Assembly (NCBI RefSeq): GCF_012971725.1
Contig: NZ_CP048833.1
Location: 310,001-374,000, forward strand
DNA from: Pseudomonas multiresinivorans
Lineage (GTDB): Bacteria; Pseudomonadota; Gammaproteobacteria; Pseudomonadales; Pseudomonadaceae
DNA length: 64,000 nt
Direction: 5' to 3'
Within the stretch, counting starts at the first letter, position 1. Each line of letters opens with the position of its first letter. Below the pieces are notes generated by a model, which saw only the letters and a program-made list of their open reading frames with translations, searched no databases and had not been told where the DNA came from. The position numbers were made by a program, and so were the translations under genes. Below, in pieces: positions 43,653 through 51,886 of this stretch.

Positions 43653-45182
43653 ATGAGTGGGTCCCCTGCCAAGCGTGCCGCTGGCGTTACCGATCAAGAT
43701 GCCGAGCAGCTCGCTGCCCTCGGCTACAGCTCCAATTTCGAACGCAGCATGGGCCTGTGGGAGAACTTCTCCCTGGGCTTCACCTACCTGTCGCCGGTCG
43801 TCGGCGTCTACACCCTGTTCGGCCTGTGCCTGGCCGCGGGTGGTCCGCCGATGTTCTGGACCTACCTGCTGATCGGCCTGGGCCAGCTGCTGGTGTGCCT
43901 GGTGTTCTGCGAAGTGGTCTCGCAATTCCCCATCTCCGGGGGCGTATACCCCTGGGCGCGTCGCCTGGTAGGCAAGCGCTGGGCGTGGATGGTCGGCTGG
44001 GTGTATGCCTGGGCGCTGTGTACCTCCATTGCCGGCATCGCCGTGGGCGCCAGCCCGTACATGGCCGCCATGCTCGGTTTCGAGATGCACGGCAACGCCG
44101 CCATCGGCATCGCCCTGGGCCTGATCGCCCTGTCCACCGTGCTCAATCTCAGCGGCACCAAGCTGCTCGCCCGCGTCGCCATGTTCGGCTTCATCTGCGA
44201 GCTGGGCGGTGCGCTTCTGGTGGGCGGCTACCTGCTGATCTTCGAGCGTCACAACGACTTCAGCGTGCTGTTCAACACCTTCGACATCAAGGTCGACGGC
44301 AGCTACTGGCCGGCCTTCCTCGCCGCGTCGCTGGCGGGGCTGTTCCAGTACTACGGCTTCGAGGCCTGCGGTGACGTCGCCGAGGAAACTCCCAACCCCG
44401 GCAGGATGATCCCCAAGACCATGCGCATGACCATCTACATCGGTGGTGCAGCGGCGATGTTCGCCTGCCTGGCGCTGATCCTCTCGGTCCCGGACATCCA
44501 GCGTGTGATCAACGGCGAAGACACCGACCCGGTGACCACCATCCTCGCCAACGCCTTCGGCCCGGTGGGTTCGAAGCTGGTGATGGCGGTGGTGATGGTG
44601 TCGTTCGTGTCCTGCGTGCTGAGCCTGCAGGCCGCTGCCAGCCGCCTGCTGTTCGCCTATGCCCGCGACGAGATGATCGTCGGCAGCAAGGCCCTGTCGA
44701 AGCTCAACAGCAACCACGTACCGGCGGTCGCGCTGATGGTGGCAGGCGTGATGCCGGCAGCCATCGTCTGCCTGGGTCTGTTCATGGCCGATGCCGTGGC
44801 CACCATTGTCGGCTTTGCCGCGATCGGCATCTACATCGCGTTCCAGCTGATCGTCGTCGCCGCACTGATCGCCCGCGCCAAGGGCTGGGCACCGGGCGGC
44901 CAGTTCAGCCTGGGCAAATGGGGCGTACCGGTGAACGTCGCAGCGCTGATCTATGGCGTGGCAGCGATCACCAACATGGTCTGGCCGCGCACCCCGGACG
45001 CGCCCTGGTACATGAACTACTCGATGATCCTCACCACGGCGATCGTGCTTGGCGCCGGCCTGCTCTACATGCTGCTGGCCAAGCCCTACGACAAGGGCAC
45101 TGCACCAGCGGGCGACGCCCACCGGATCTCCCGCCGCCAATCATCCGTGCGCGCAACTGGCGCGCTCACCGAACCGGCTTGA
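43653..45182 (+). CDS. APC-family amino acid/amine permease
   Basis: The 509-residue membrane transporter has about 12 hydrophobic helices and APC-family features such as NFSLGFTYLSPVVGVYTLFG and FEACGDVAEETPNPGRMIPK (helix 6-7 region). It is similar in form to ethanolamine and amino-acid permeases. It is 110 bases downstream of the demethylase gene, on the same strand, and probably imports an N-methylated amine or amino acid. A terminator follows at 45273. Confidence 0.87.
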   Translation: MSGSPAKRAAGVTDQDAEQLAALGYSSNFERSMGLWENFSLGFTYLSPVVGVYTLFGLCLAAGGPPMFWTYLLIGLGQLLVCLVFCEVVSQFPISGGVYPWARRLVGKRWAWMVGWVYAWALCTSIAGIAVGASPYMAAMLGFEMHGNAAIGIALGLIALSTVLNLSGTKLLARVAMFGFICELGGALLVGGYLLIFERHNDFSVLFNTFDIKVDGSYWPAFLAASLAGLFQYYGFEACGDVAEETPNPGRMIPKTMRMTIYIGGAAAMFACLALILSVPDIQRVINGEDTDPVTTILANAFGPVGSKLVMAVVMVSFVSCVLSLQAAASRLLFAYARDEMIVGSKALSKLNSNHVPAVALMVAGVMPAAIVCLGLFMADAVATIVGFAAIGIYIAFQLIVVAALIARAKGWAPGGQFSLGKWGVPVNVAALIYGVAAITNMVWPRTPDAPWYMNYSMILTTAIVLGAGLLYMLLAKPYDKGTAPAGDAHRISRRQSSVRATGALTEPA

Positions 45183-45272
45183 TCGCAACGTTGACGCAAT
45201 TCGGGCCATACGCCTGAGGGGCTGCGTCTGGAGCGCCACCTTTCCCCGGTGACGCTCCCCTGCGTTTGCGCG

Positions 45273-45309
45273 ACGGACCGCCTTCTCCCGAGGGTTGGTC
45301 CGTTTTTTT
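45273..45309 (+). terminator. Rho-independent terminator after the permease gene
   Basis: Arms ACGGACC and GGTCCGT flank a 17-base loop and are followed by a T7 run (45303-45309). It ends the dmm-permease operon. Confidence 0.85.
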
Positions 45310-45330
45310 ATACCCGGCGCATGGTTTTTT

Positions 45331-45412
45331 GTAGGAGCGGACTCCGTCCGCGATATGCCATCGGCCAGCTCGGAGTGGCCGGGAATCGATCGCGGACGGA
45401 GTCCGCTCCTAC
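45331..45412. repeat. Inverted pair of TAGGAGCGGACTCCGTCCGCGA repeats
   Basis: Two units in opposite orientation (45331-45353 and 45390-45412) have near-perfect palindromic cores GCGGACTCCGTCCGC. This is the family also seen as a single unit at 6881-6904. Confidence 0.82.
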
Positions 45413-45422
45413 GCAAAGGCTG

Positions 45423-46358
45423 CTATCGCGCAATCCACAGCAGGCACAGCGACAGGGTCACCAGCGAACCGAGGGTGGACAGCAGAATGCTCCGCGACAC
45501 CACCGCCGCCTCGCGCTGGTAGTACTCCGCGAGCATGAACGGCCCGGTGCCGGTGGGCAGCGCGCTGAGCAGCAGCGCCGAATCGGCCCACAGCGGCGGC
45601 AGGTCGAAGACCTGGTAGGCGAGGAAACCGGTGAGCAGCGGCTGGCCGATCAGCTTGATCGCCACCAGCGGCCAGGCGCCAACCTGCTCGCCTCGCACTT
45701 CCTGCTTCTGCGCCAGGAACAAGCCGAGCGATACCAGAGCACAGGGCGTCGTCGCGGCGGCGAGCATGTCGAGGAAATGCAGCAGCGGCGCTGGAATACC
45801 GATGCCGGTCACCGCCCACAGCCCGCCAATGATCGGCGATACCACCAGCGGGTTCTTGCCCAGTGCCTTGGTCACCACCCACACGGCGCGGCCGATGTGC
45901 TTCTCCTCCTGCAGGCCGACCTCGATGCACACCACCGAGATGGCGAACAGCACGCAGACCACCAGCAACGAGGCGATCAGCGCCGGCTCCAGGCCGTCCT
46001 GACCGAACACCAGCAGGCACAGCGGGATGCCCATGTAGCCGGTGTTGGCGTAGGACGCGCTCAGCCCGTCGATGCTCGCCGCCGGCAACGGGCGGCCCTG
46101 CAGCAGGCGCCAGATCAGCGTGGCGAAGAACACCAGCAGACAACCGCCGGTGAAGGCCGCGAGGAAGCCCGGTTGCCAGATTTCCGCCCAGGTCGCGGTG
46201 GCGGTGACCTTGAACAGCAGCGCCGGCAGGCACAGCCAGACCACCAGCTTGTTCACCTCCGAAGCGGCTTGCGGGCCGAGGCGGTTGGTTCGCCGACACA
46301 GCCAGCCGACGAGGATCAAGGCGAAGATCGGCAGGACGACGGCGAACACGGTGTGCAT
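45423..46358 (-). CDS. AEC-family (auxin efflux carrier-like) transporter
   Basis: A 311-residue, ten-helix membrane transporter of the AEC family, which moves small organic anions such as malate or malonate in bacteria. The start is ATG 46358 (MHTVFAVVLPIFALILVGWL). Family stretches are SASYANTGYMGIPLCLL in the first half and ALPTGTGPFMLAEYY in the second. It is divergent from a LysR gene 101 bases away, which probably controls it. The substrate cannot be read from sequence. Confidence 0.9.
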   Translation of the reverse strand: MHTVFAVVLPIFALILVGWLCRRTNRLGPQAASEVNKLVVWLCLPALLFKVTATATWAEIWQPGFLAAFTGGCLLVFFATLIWRLLQGRPLPAASIDGLSASYANTGYMGIPLCLLVFGQDGLEPALIASLLVVCVLFAISVVCIEVGLQEEKHIGRAVWVVTKALGKNPLVVSPIIGGLWAVTGIGIPAPLLHFLDMLAAATTPCALVSLGLFLAQKQEVRGEQVGAWPLVAIKLIGQPLLTGFLAYQVFDLPPLWADSALLLSALPTGTGPFMLAEYYQREAAVVSRSILLSTLGSLVTLSLCLLWIAR

Positions 46359-46459
46359 GGCAGGGAACCTGGAGAACGGGAGCGGCAGGCGAGCATAGGG
46401 TTGCCAATCGATACCGTCCAATGCTTACTAAGGCGCCCATCCATACCCTTTCCGTATCA

Positions 46460-47341
46460 ATGATCGACTTCCGCCAGCTGCGCTACTTCCTCGCCCTTAC
46501 CGAGCACCTGCACTTCGGCCGTGCCGCCGAGGCGCTGCATATCACCCAGCCGCCCCTGAGCCGGCAGATTGCCGCGCTGGAGGAAGAACTGGGCACGCCG
46601 CTGTTCGCCCGACATTCCCGCTCGGTGGAACTGACCGCCGCCGGCCGCGATTTCCAGCAGCACGCCCGCGCGCTGCTCGCCGGCCTCGACCTCGCCGTGC
46701 GTTCGGCCCGTGCCACGGCGCGTGGAGAACGTGGCGAGCTGCGCATCGGCTTCACCATGCTTGCCGCTTGGACTCTGCTGCCACGCTTGCTGAAAACCTT
46801 CGCCGACGGCCATCCCGAGGTGAAGCTGGTACTCAACGAAGTGCTGCCGCGCGACCTCGGCCTGGCGCTGGATAACGGCGAGGTCGACGTCGCCCTGACC
46901 TTCCCCGAACGCGAGCCGGGCCAGCGGCTCTACCGCACGCTGCAGCGCGAGCCACTGTGCGCGGTGCTGCCGGCGGATCATCCGCTGGCGCAGACCGCCG
47001 AACTGGACGTGGCGAAGCTGGCCGGCGAGCCCTTCATCACTTTCCCGCCCGCCACGGCGCCGGCGCTGCACGAGTCGGTAATGGACTGCTGTCGCCAGCA
47101 TGGATTCACCCCGTCAGTGCGCATGGAAACGCACCTGCAGCAGACCATCGTCAACCTTGTGGCCGAGGGGCTGGGCGTGTCCCTGGTGCCCGACTCGATG
47201 CGGCGCATGCAACTGCCCGGCGTGGCCTTCCGCGCCATCGCGGACTCGCCACAGGTGGAGTACGGCGCGGCGTGGAGCCCGCACAACGACAACCCGTGCC
47301 TGGCGGCATTTCTGCGCAGCGTGGGGGCGGTCGAAGCCTGA
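46460..47341 (+). CDS. LysR-family transcriptional regulator
   Basis: The 293-residue regulator begins MIDFRQLRYFLALTEHLHFG with the LysR helix-turn-helix (HFGRAAEALHITQPPLSRQI). A substrate-binding domain follows, including GELRIGFTMLAAW and LDNGEVDVALTFPE. The start at 46460 is the family-typical one; 13 more in-frame codons exist upstream. It is divergent from the AEC transporter gene, the usual arrangement for a LysR regulator and its target. Confidence 0.92.
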   Translation: MIDFRQLRYFLALTEHLHFGRAAEALHITQPPLSRQIAALEEELGTPLFARHSRSVELTAAGRDFQQHARALLAGLDLAVRSARATARGERGELRIGFTMLAAWTLLPRLLKTFADGHPEVKLVLNEVLPRDLGLALDNGEVDVALTFPEREPGQRLYRTLQREPLCAVLPADHPLAQTAELDVAKLAGEPFITFPPATAPALHESVMDCCRQHGFTPSVRMETHLQQTIVNLVAEGLGVSLVPDSMRRMQLPGVAFRAIADSPQVEYGAAWSPHNDNPCLAAFLRSVGAVEA

Positions 47342-47344
47342 GAT

Positions 47345-47415
47345 GTAGGGCGCATAACGCCTGCGGCGTTATCCGCCGCCATGGCGGATAACCCGTTCCG
47401 GGTTATGCGCCCTAC
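47345..47415. repeat. GTAGGGCGCATAACGC-type palindromic repeat
   Basis: An inverted repeat with GTAGGGCGCATAACGCCTGC at one end and GGGTTATGCGCCCTAC at the other, between the convergent LysR and SDR genes. The same family is found at 6910-6985 and 23254-23340. Confidence 0.85.
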
Positions 47416-47435
47416 GGTCGATAGGGTGCCACTCG

Positions 47436-48116
47436 CTAGACCCGCCCGGTCACCGGAATGCACGCGCCGGTGATCGCCGCCGCGTCTTCGGAGGCGAGGA
47501 ACAGCAGGGTTGCCGCCAGTTGCTCCGGCCGCACCCAGCGGTCGAACTCGGCATCGGGCATGTCGGCCCGGTTCTGCGGGGTGTCGATGATGCTCGGCAT
47601 CAGCGCGTTGACGGTGATGCGCGCGTCCTTCAGCTCTTCCGCCAGCGCTTCGGTCAGGCGCATGACGCCGGCCTTGGACGCCGCGTAGGCGCCCATGCCT
47701 AACGCCGCGCGGTTGGCCGCTGCGGCGGCGATATTGAGGATGCGTCCACGCCCACGCGCCTTCAGGTGGGCCAGCGCGGCCTGGCTGGTGACCACGGCGG
47801 TGCGCAGGTTGATGCGGTACATCAGGTCCCAGGTGTCGACGTCGCCGTCGGCCAGGGTTTCCCAGTGGAAGCCGCCGGCCACGTTGATCAGCGCATCGAG
47901 GCCGCCGAAATGCTCGTTGACCTGCTCCAGCGCCGCGCGGGCGGCGGCAGGATCGGTGAGGTCGATGCCGCCGATGGACAGCGCCCCGGCCTGTGGATAA
48001 CGCGGCCCGACGGCACGGTCGAGCAGGGCGACCTGCCAGCCGGCGTCGGCGAACGCCTGGCCGACCACGCTGCCCAGATGGCCGAAGCCGCCGGTGATGG
48101 CGACGATCCTGTTCAT
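47436..48116 (-). CDS. Short-chain dehydrogenase/reductase-family protein lacking the catalytic serine
   Basis: The 226-residue product has the Rossmann nucleotide-binding motif TGGFGHLG (8-15), NVAGG (78-82) and the active-site pair Tyr144/Lys148 in YAASK. The serine expected about 13 residues before the tyrosine is alanine in a run of five alanines (130-134). Either catalysis differs or the protein has another role. It stands alone between repeats and faces the LysR gene. The substrate is unknown. Confidence 0.87.
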   Translation of the reverse strand: MNRIVAITGGFGHLGSVVGQAFADAGWQVALLDRAVGPRYPQAGALSIGGIDLTDPAAARAALEQVNEHFGGLDALINVAGGFHWETLADGDVDTWDLMYRINLRTAVVTSQAALAHLKARGRGRILNIAAAAANRAALGMGAYAASKAGVMRLTEALAEELKDARITVNALMPSIIDTPQNRADMPDAEFDRWVRPEQLAATLLFLASEDAAAITGACIPVTGRV

Positions 48117-48246
48117 AGGGTGCTTCCTCGCGAAGAAGTGGGAGGCGCACTTATAGGGTTAGCAGGCCCGGCGTGAAAGGTCGCGGGCGCCAGATGAGGG
48201 GACGGATCGGGACGGGGATTTCCGGGGAGATTCCGTGCTGGGCGTT

Positions 48247-48379
48247 CCCTCTCCCCAACCCTGGCTGCGCGCCCCGCTCCGAAGGGAGAGGGGGCTGTCT
48301 GCCGCAAGGTGGCATCGCGGTGTCAGCCGGAAAAATAGGATCTCTCTCCCTTTGGGAGAGGGCTGGGGTAAGGGGAACA
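48247..48379. repeat. CCCTCTCCC-family repeat pair (copy D)
   Basis: Two units (about 48247-48294 and 48343-48379) lie in inverted arrangement in the gap between the deaminase and SDR genes, similar to copies at 2978, 22285 and 37084. The first unit shares the longer CAACCCTGGCTGCGCGCCCC insert with the second unit of copy A. Confidence 0.78.
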
Positions 48380-48408
48380 GGCCCGCAGCGGAGCCAACCC
48401 CCAAACGC

Positions 48409-49359
48409 TTACTTCACCAATCGCGCATCCAGGCTGTTCTGCGCCAGCCGCTGCGCCTGCTCCCGGGTCATCCCCAGATGCTCGTGCAGGGCCTGGAAGT
48501 TCTCGGTGACGTAGCCGCCGAAGTAGGCCGGGTCGTCCGAGTTCACCGTCACCTTCACGCCGCGTTCGAGCATGTCGAGGATGTTGTGCTCGCGCATGTG
48601 GTCGAACACGCAGAGCTTGGTGTTGGACAGCGGGCAGACGGTCAGCGGGATCTGCTCGTCGATGATGCGCTGCATCAGGCGCTCGTCCTCGATGGCGCGC
48701 ACACCGTGATCGATACGCTCGATCTTGAGCAGGTCCAGGGCTTCCCAGATGTATTCGGGCGGGCCTTCCTCGCCGGCGTGGGCAACGGTCAGGAAGCCTT
48801 CGCTGCGGGCGCGGTCGAACACGCGCTGGAACTTGCTCGGCGGGTGGCCGACTTCGGAGCTGTCCAGGCCGACGGCAATGAACGCATCGCGGAACGGCAT
48901 GGCCTGGTCGAGGGTCTTGAATGCCTCTTCCTCGGACAGGTGGCGCAGGAAGCTGAGGATCAGGCCATGGCTGATGCCCAGTTGCTTCTCCCCGTCTTTC
49001 AGCGCGCCCTGGATGCCGCGCAGCACCACCTCGAAGGGAACACCACGGTCGGTGTGGGTCTGCGGGTCGAAGAAGGGTTCGACGTGAATGACGCTCTGCG
49101 CCTTGCACTTCTCCAGGTACGCCCAGGTCAGGTCGTAGAAGTCCTGCTCGGTGCGCAGCACGTCGGCGCCGGCGTAGTAGAGGTCGAGGAATTCCTGCAG
49201 GTTGTTGAACGCATAGGCCTGGCGCAGGCTCTCGACGTCGCCCCAGGGCAGGGCGATCTTGTTGCGCTCGGCCAGGGCGAACAGCAGCTCGGGCTCCAGC
49301 GAACCTTCCAGGTGCAGGTGCAGTTCGGCCTTGGGCAGGGCATTGAGCCAGTCGTACAT
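48409..49359 (-). CDS. Adenine deaminase (Add family)
   Basis: The 316-residue metallo-amidohydrolase has the zinc-binding HLHLEG motif near residue 14, the middle AHAGEEGPPEYIWEAL, and HGVRA and NSDDPAYFGGY near the C-terminus. The motif GLDSSEVGHPPSKF is of the type I associate with bacterial adenine deaminase rather than adenosine deaminase; the P. aeruginosa orthologue is a proven adenine deaminase, to my knowledge. It converts adenine to hypoxanthine in purine salvage. It ends at repeats and has no operon partner. Confidence 0.85.
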   Translation of the reverse strand: MYDWLNALPKAELHLHLEGSLEPELLFALAERNKIALPWGDVESLRQAYAFNNLQEFLDLYYAGADVLRTEQDFYDLTWAYLEKCKAQSVIHVEPFFDPQTHTDRGVPFEVVLRGIQGALKDGEKQLGISHGLILSFLRHLSEEEAFKTLDQAMPFRDAFIAVGLDSSEVGHPPSKFQRVFDRARSEGFLTVAHAGEEGPPEYIWEALDLLKIERIDHGVRAIEDERLMQRIIDEQIPLTVCPLSNTKLCVFDHMREHNILDMLERGVKVTVNSDDPAYFGGYVTENFQALHEHLGMTREQAQRLAQNSLDARLVK

Positions 49360-49555
49360 GGGTGAGGTCTCGTTATGGTTGGATCAGGCGCCGACATTGG
49401 CACACAGGCTGACCCGGCAAGCAATTGGCAGCGGGGCAACAGGCCCCAGCATGCGTGGACAGAGATAATTCTGACGCAAAAGACAGATATCCGCGAAATC
49501 TTCCGACCGGCCCCCTTTCTAGAATCGCAGCACTTCCCCCACTGCGGCCCGTCCC

Positions 49556-50047
49556 ATGAACAAGCCCCTGCTGGCCGTGCTGGCCCTGCTGCCATTTGCC
49601 CTGGCCGCCTGCGACTCTTCCTCCTCCTCCGACTTCCGCTACAACGAGGTGGTGACCCCGGCATTCCTGCATAACGTGCAGCGGATCGACCGGGACATGA
49701 GAAGACTGATCAAAGGCGATTTCGACTCCGGCCGTGCCGTCGCCGCGACGCGACCGGTGGAAAGCCCGGCCGGCCACATCGCCGAGCTCGAGCACGATCT
49801 CAACCAGGTGCAGCAACTGCAGCACGGTGAGGATGCCAGCCGCTTCGCCAGCAGCCTGTCGCGCTACTACGAACTGCAGATCGGCTACTACCAGAACCTC
49901 AGGCGTTATGCGGAAACCGGCGACAAGGCAAGGAAAGAGGCCCTTGCACAGGAACTCCACGACGCGTACCAGGCGTTGCATGTGCTGCCCGACCAGGTCC
50001 TCGCGGCGCAGAAGCAATTCCTTGAGCGCGCCAACCTGCCCCACTGA
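49556..50047 (+). CDS. Small predicted lipoprotein
   Basis: The 163-residue product has a lipoprotein signal with lipobox FALAAC (cysteine 19) and a helical mature region (GHIAELEHDLNQVQQLQHGE). It has no recognisable enzyme motif. A TAGAAT sequence about 37 bases before the start could be a -10 element. It is divergent from adenine deaminase and its function is unknown. Confidence 0.75.
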   Translation: MNKPLLAVLALLPFALAACDSSSSSDFRYNEVVTPAFLHNVQRIDRDMRRLIKGDFDSGRAVAATRPVESPAGHIAELEHDLNQVQQLQHGEDASRFASSLSRYYELQIGYYQNLRRYAETGDKARKEALAQELHDAYQALHVLPDQVLAAQKQFLERANLPH

Positions 50048-50148
50048 GCGAACGAGCCGCCCACGGCCATCAGCAGGTCGCTGGTGCGCCTCCGGTCCAT
50101 TGCCTAAGATGGCGCTCTCGATCTCTTACGGAATGGACATCCCCCTCG

Positions 50149-51231
50149 ATGCTGCGCGCGCTCAAAGAAGAAAAACTCCTCCTCCTCGCCCTGCTGGTGG
50201 CGATTGCGGTCTACCCGCTGGAGCACAGCCTGCTGGGTGGCGGCAAGATGCTCGCGGGGATCACCGCGACTGCGCTGCTGGCGGTGATCATCAGCGTCTC
50301 GCTGCGCGTGGCGCACCACGCCGAAATCCTTGCGGAGAAGGTCGGCGAGCCCTACGGCACCATGATCCTGACCCTGGCGGCGGTGCTGGTGGAGGTGGTG
50401 ATCCTGGCGATCATGATGGGCCACAACCATTCCCCGACCCTGGCCCGCGACACCATCTACGCCGCGGTGATGCTCGACATGAACGGCATCCTCGGCCTGG
50501 CCGCGCTGCTCGGCGGGTTGAAGCACGGCGAGCAGTCGTACAACGACGACTCGGGCAAGACGTATGTGACCATGATCCTCACCGCCGTGGGCATCTCCAT
50601 GGTGGTCCCTGAGCTGATCCCGGCCGAGCAGTGGAAGCTCTACTCCTTCTTCACCATCGGCTGCATGGTCATGCTTTACGCGCTGTTCCTGCGCATGCAG
50701 ACCGGCCAGCACAGCTACTTCTTCAGCTACAACTACGCCACCCATGGCGAGCACGGCGAAGGCCACGAGGCGGCCGGCAACAGCAAGCAGTCCATGGCGC
50801 TGCTGGTGGTCGGCGTGGTGCTGATCGGCGCGCTGGCGGAGGTGATGTCCAAGGCCCTGGACGTCGGCCTGGAAGGCAGCGGCGTGCCGCCCATCGTGCC
50901 GGCGCTGCTGGTGGCGGCGATCTCCGCCAGCCCGGAAATCCTCACCGCCCTGCGCGCCGCCATGGCCAACCGCATGCAGCCGGTGGTCAATATCGCCCTG
51001 GGCGCGTCGCTGTCGACCGTGATCCTCACCGTGCCGGTGATCGAGGCCCTGGCGCTGTTCAAGGGCCAGCCGATCCAGATGGCGATGACCCCGCTGCAGA
51101 CCGGCATGATGTTCATCACCCTGATGGTCGCCGGCTACAACCTGCATGATGGCAAGACCAACGCCATCGAGGGCATGACCCACTTCGTGCTGTTCGCCAC
51201 CTTCCTGATGCTGTCGTTCATGGGACTCTGA
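50149..51231 (+). CDS. chaA: ChaA-type Ca2+/Na+:H+ antiporter
   Basis: The 360-residue inner-membrane protein belongs to the cation/Ca2+ exchanger family and is close in size to E. coli ChaA (366). It carries two related blocks (VEVVILAIMMGHNHSPTLAR in the first half and PPIVPALLVAAISASPEILT in the second) that hold the ion-binding acidic residues. A histidine-rich cytoplasmic loop (YATHGEHGEGHEAAG) lies between. It would expel calcium or sodium in exchange for protons. It is followed after 2 bases by the deoxyribosyltransferase gene, so the two may be coupled. Confidence 0.88.
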   Translation: MLRALKEEKLLLLALLVAIAVYPLEHSLLGGGKMLAGITATALLAVIISVSLRVAHHAEILAEKVGEPYGTMILTLAAVLVEVVILAIMMGHNHSPTLARDTIYAAVMLDMNGILGLAALLGGLKHGEQSYNDDSGKTYVTMILTAVGISMVVPELIPAEQWKLYSFFTIGCMVMLYALFLRMQTGQHSYFFSYNYATHGEHGEGHEAAGNSKQSMALLVVGVVLIGALAEVMSKALDVGLEGSGVPPIVPALLVAAISASPEILTALRAAMANRMQPVVNIALGASLSTVILTVPVIEALALFKGQPIQMAMTPLQTGMMFITLMVAGYNLHDGKTNAIEGMTHFVLFATFLMLSFMGL

Positions 51232-51233
51232 AC

Positions 51234-51743
51234 ATGCTCAAGCTGTACCTCGCCGGCCCCGACGTGTTTCTCCCCGACGCCTTCGAGCAGGGCGAGCGGC
51301 TCAAGGCGCTGTGCGCCGAGTTCGGCGTGCAGGGGCTGTATCCACTGGACCACTCGGTACCCGAGGGCATCGTCGAGCCGGTGGAGCAGGCGCGCTGGAT
51401 CTACCAGGCCAACCTCGAACTGATCCGCCAGGCCGACGTGGTGCTGGCCAATCTCAACCCGTTCCGCGGCGCCGAACCGGACAGCGGCACCGCCTTCGAA
51501 CTGGGCTATGCCGCTGCGCTGGGCAAGCCGCTGTTCGGCTACATCGATGAAGGCGGCAGCTGCACCGAGCGCCTGCCTTGCGAATGGAAGGGTGACCAGC
51601 CGGGCCGCGATCGCGATGGCAACCAGATCGAGGGTTTCGGCCTGCCGCTGAACCTGATGCTCGGCGTGCCGGCGAAGATTGTCGTGGGCGGGCCCAGAGA
51701 AGCCCTGGAACTGCTGCGCAAGGAGCTGACGAGTCACCTGTAG
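51234..51743 (+). CDS. Nucleoside 2-deoxyribosyltransferase
   Basis: The 169-residue product has the family start YLAGPDVFLPDA, the catalytic region ADVVLANLNPFRGAEPDSGT and ELGYAAALGKPLFGYIDEGG. It would swap or hydrolyse the base of 2'-deoxynucleosides. It starts 2 bases after the antiporter gene. A pair of repeats and a terminator follow. Confidence 0.87.
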   Translation: MLKLYLAGPDVFLPDAFEQGERLKALCAEFGVQGLYPLDHSVPEGIVEPVEQARWIYQANLELIRQADVVLANLNPFRGAEPDSGTAFELGYAAALGKPLFGYIDEGGSCTERLPCEWKGDQPGRDRDGNQIEGFGLPLNLMLGVPAKIVVGGPREALELLRKELTSHL

Positions 51744-51817
51744 GAGCGAGCTTGCTCGCGAACGGATTCTCCGGCGACTCCGCTGCGTAGGCGGTTCGCG
51801 AGCAAGCTCGCTCCTAC
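51740..51817. repeat. Inverted pair of TAGGAGCGAGCTTGCTCGCGAA repeats
   Basis: Units at 51740-51763 and 51794-51817 are inverted copies of the family seen at 6786-6862. Confidence 0.85.
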
Positions 51818-51840
51818 CAAGAGCCAATCGCCGGAAACAA

Positions 51841-51866
51841 AAAAACGCGCCCGCGGGCGCGTTTTT
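51841..51866. terminator. Bidirectional terminator between deoxyribosyltransferase and tonB genes
   Basis: A perfect 12-base-pair hairpin, AAAAACGCGCCC and GGGCGCGTTTTT with a GC loop, has A and T runs on both sides. It can end transcription of the converging genes. Confidence 0.9.
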
Positions 51867-51886
51867 CGTTTGGCTCGCAATGGCTG

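Noticed and set aside
43629..45140. A 503-codon minus-strand frame opposite the APC permease
   Set aside because: It is the complement of a well-supported permease and reads as low-complexity Gln/His/Asp/Arg, typical of antisense frames.
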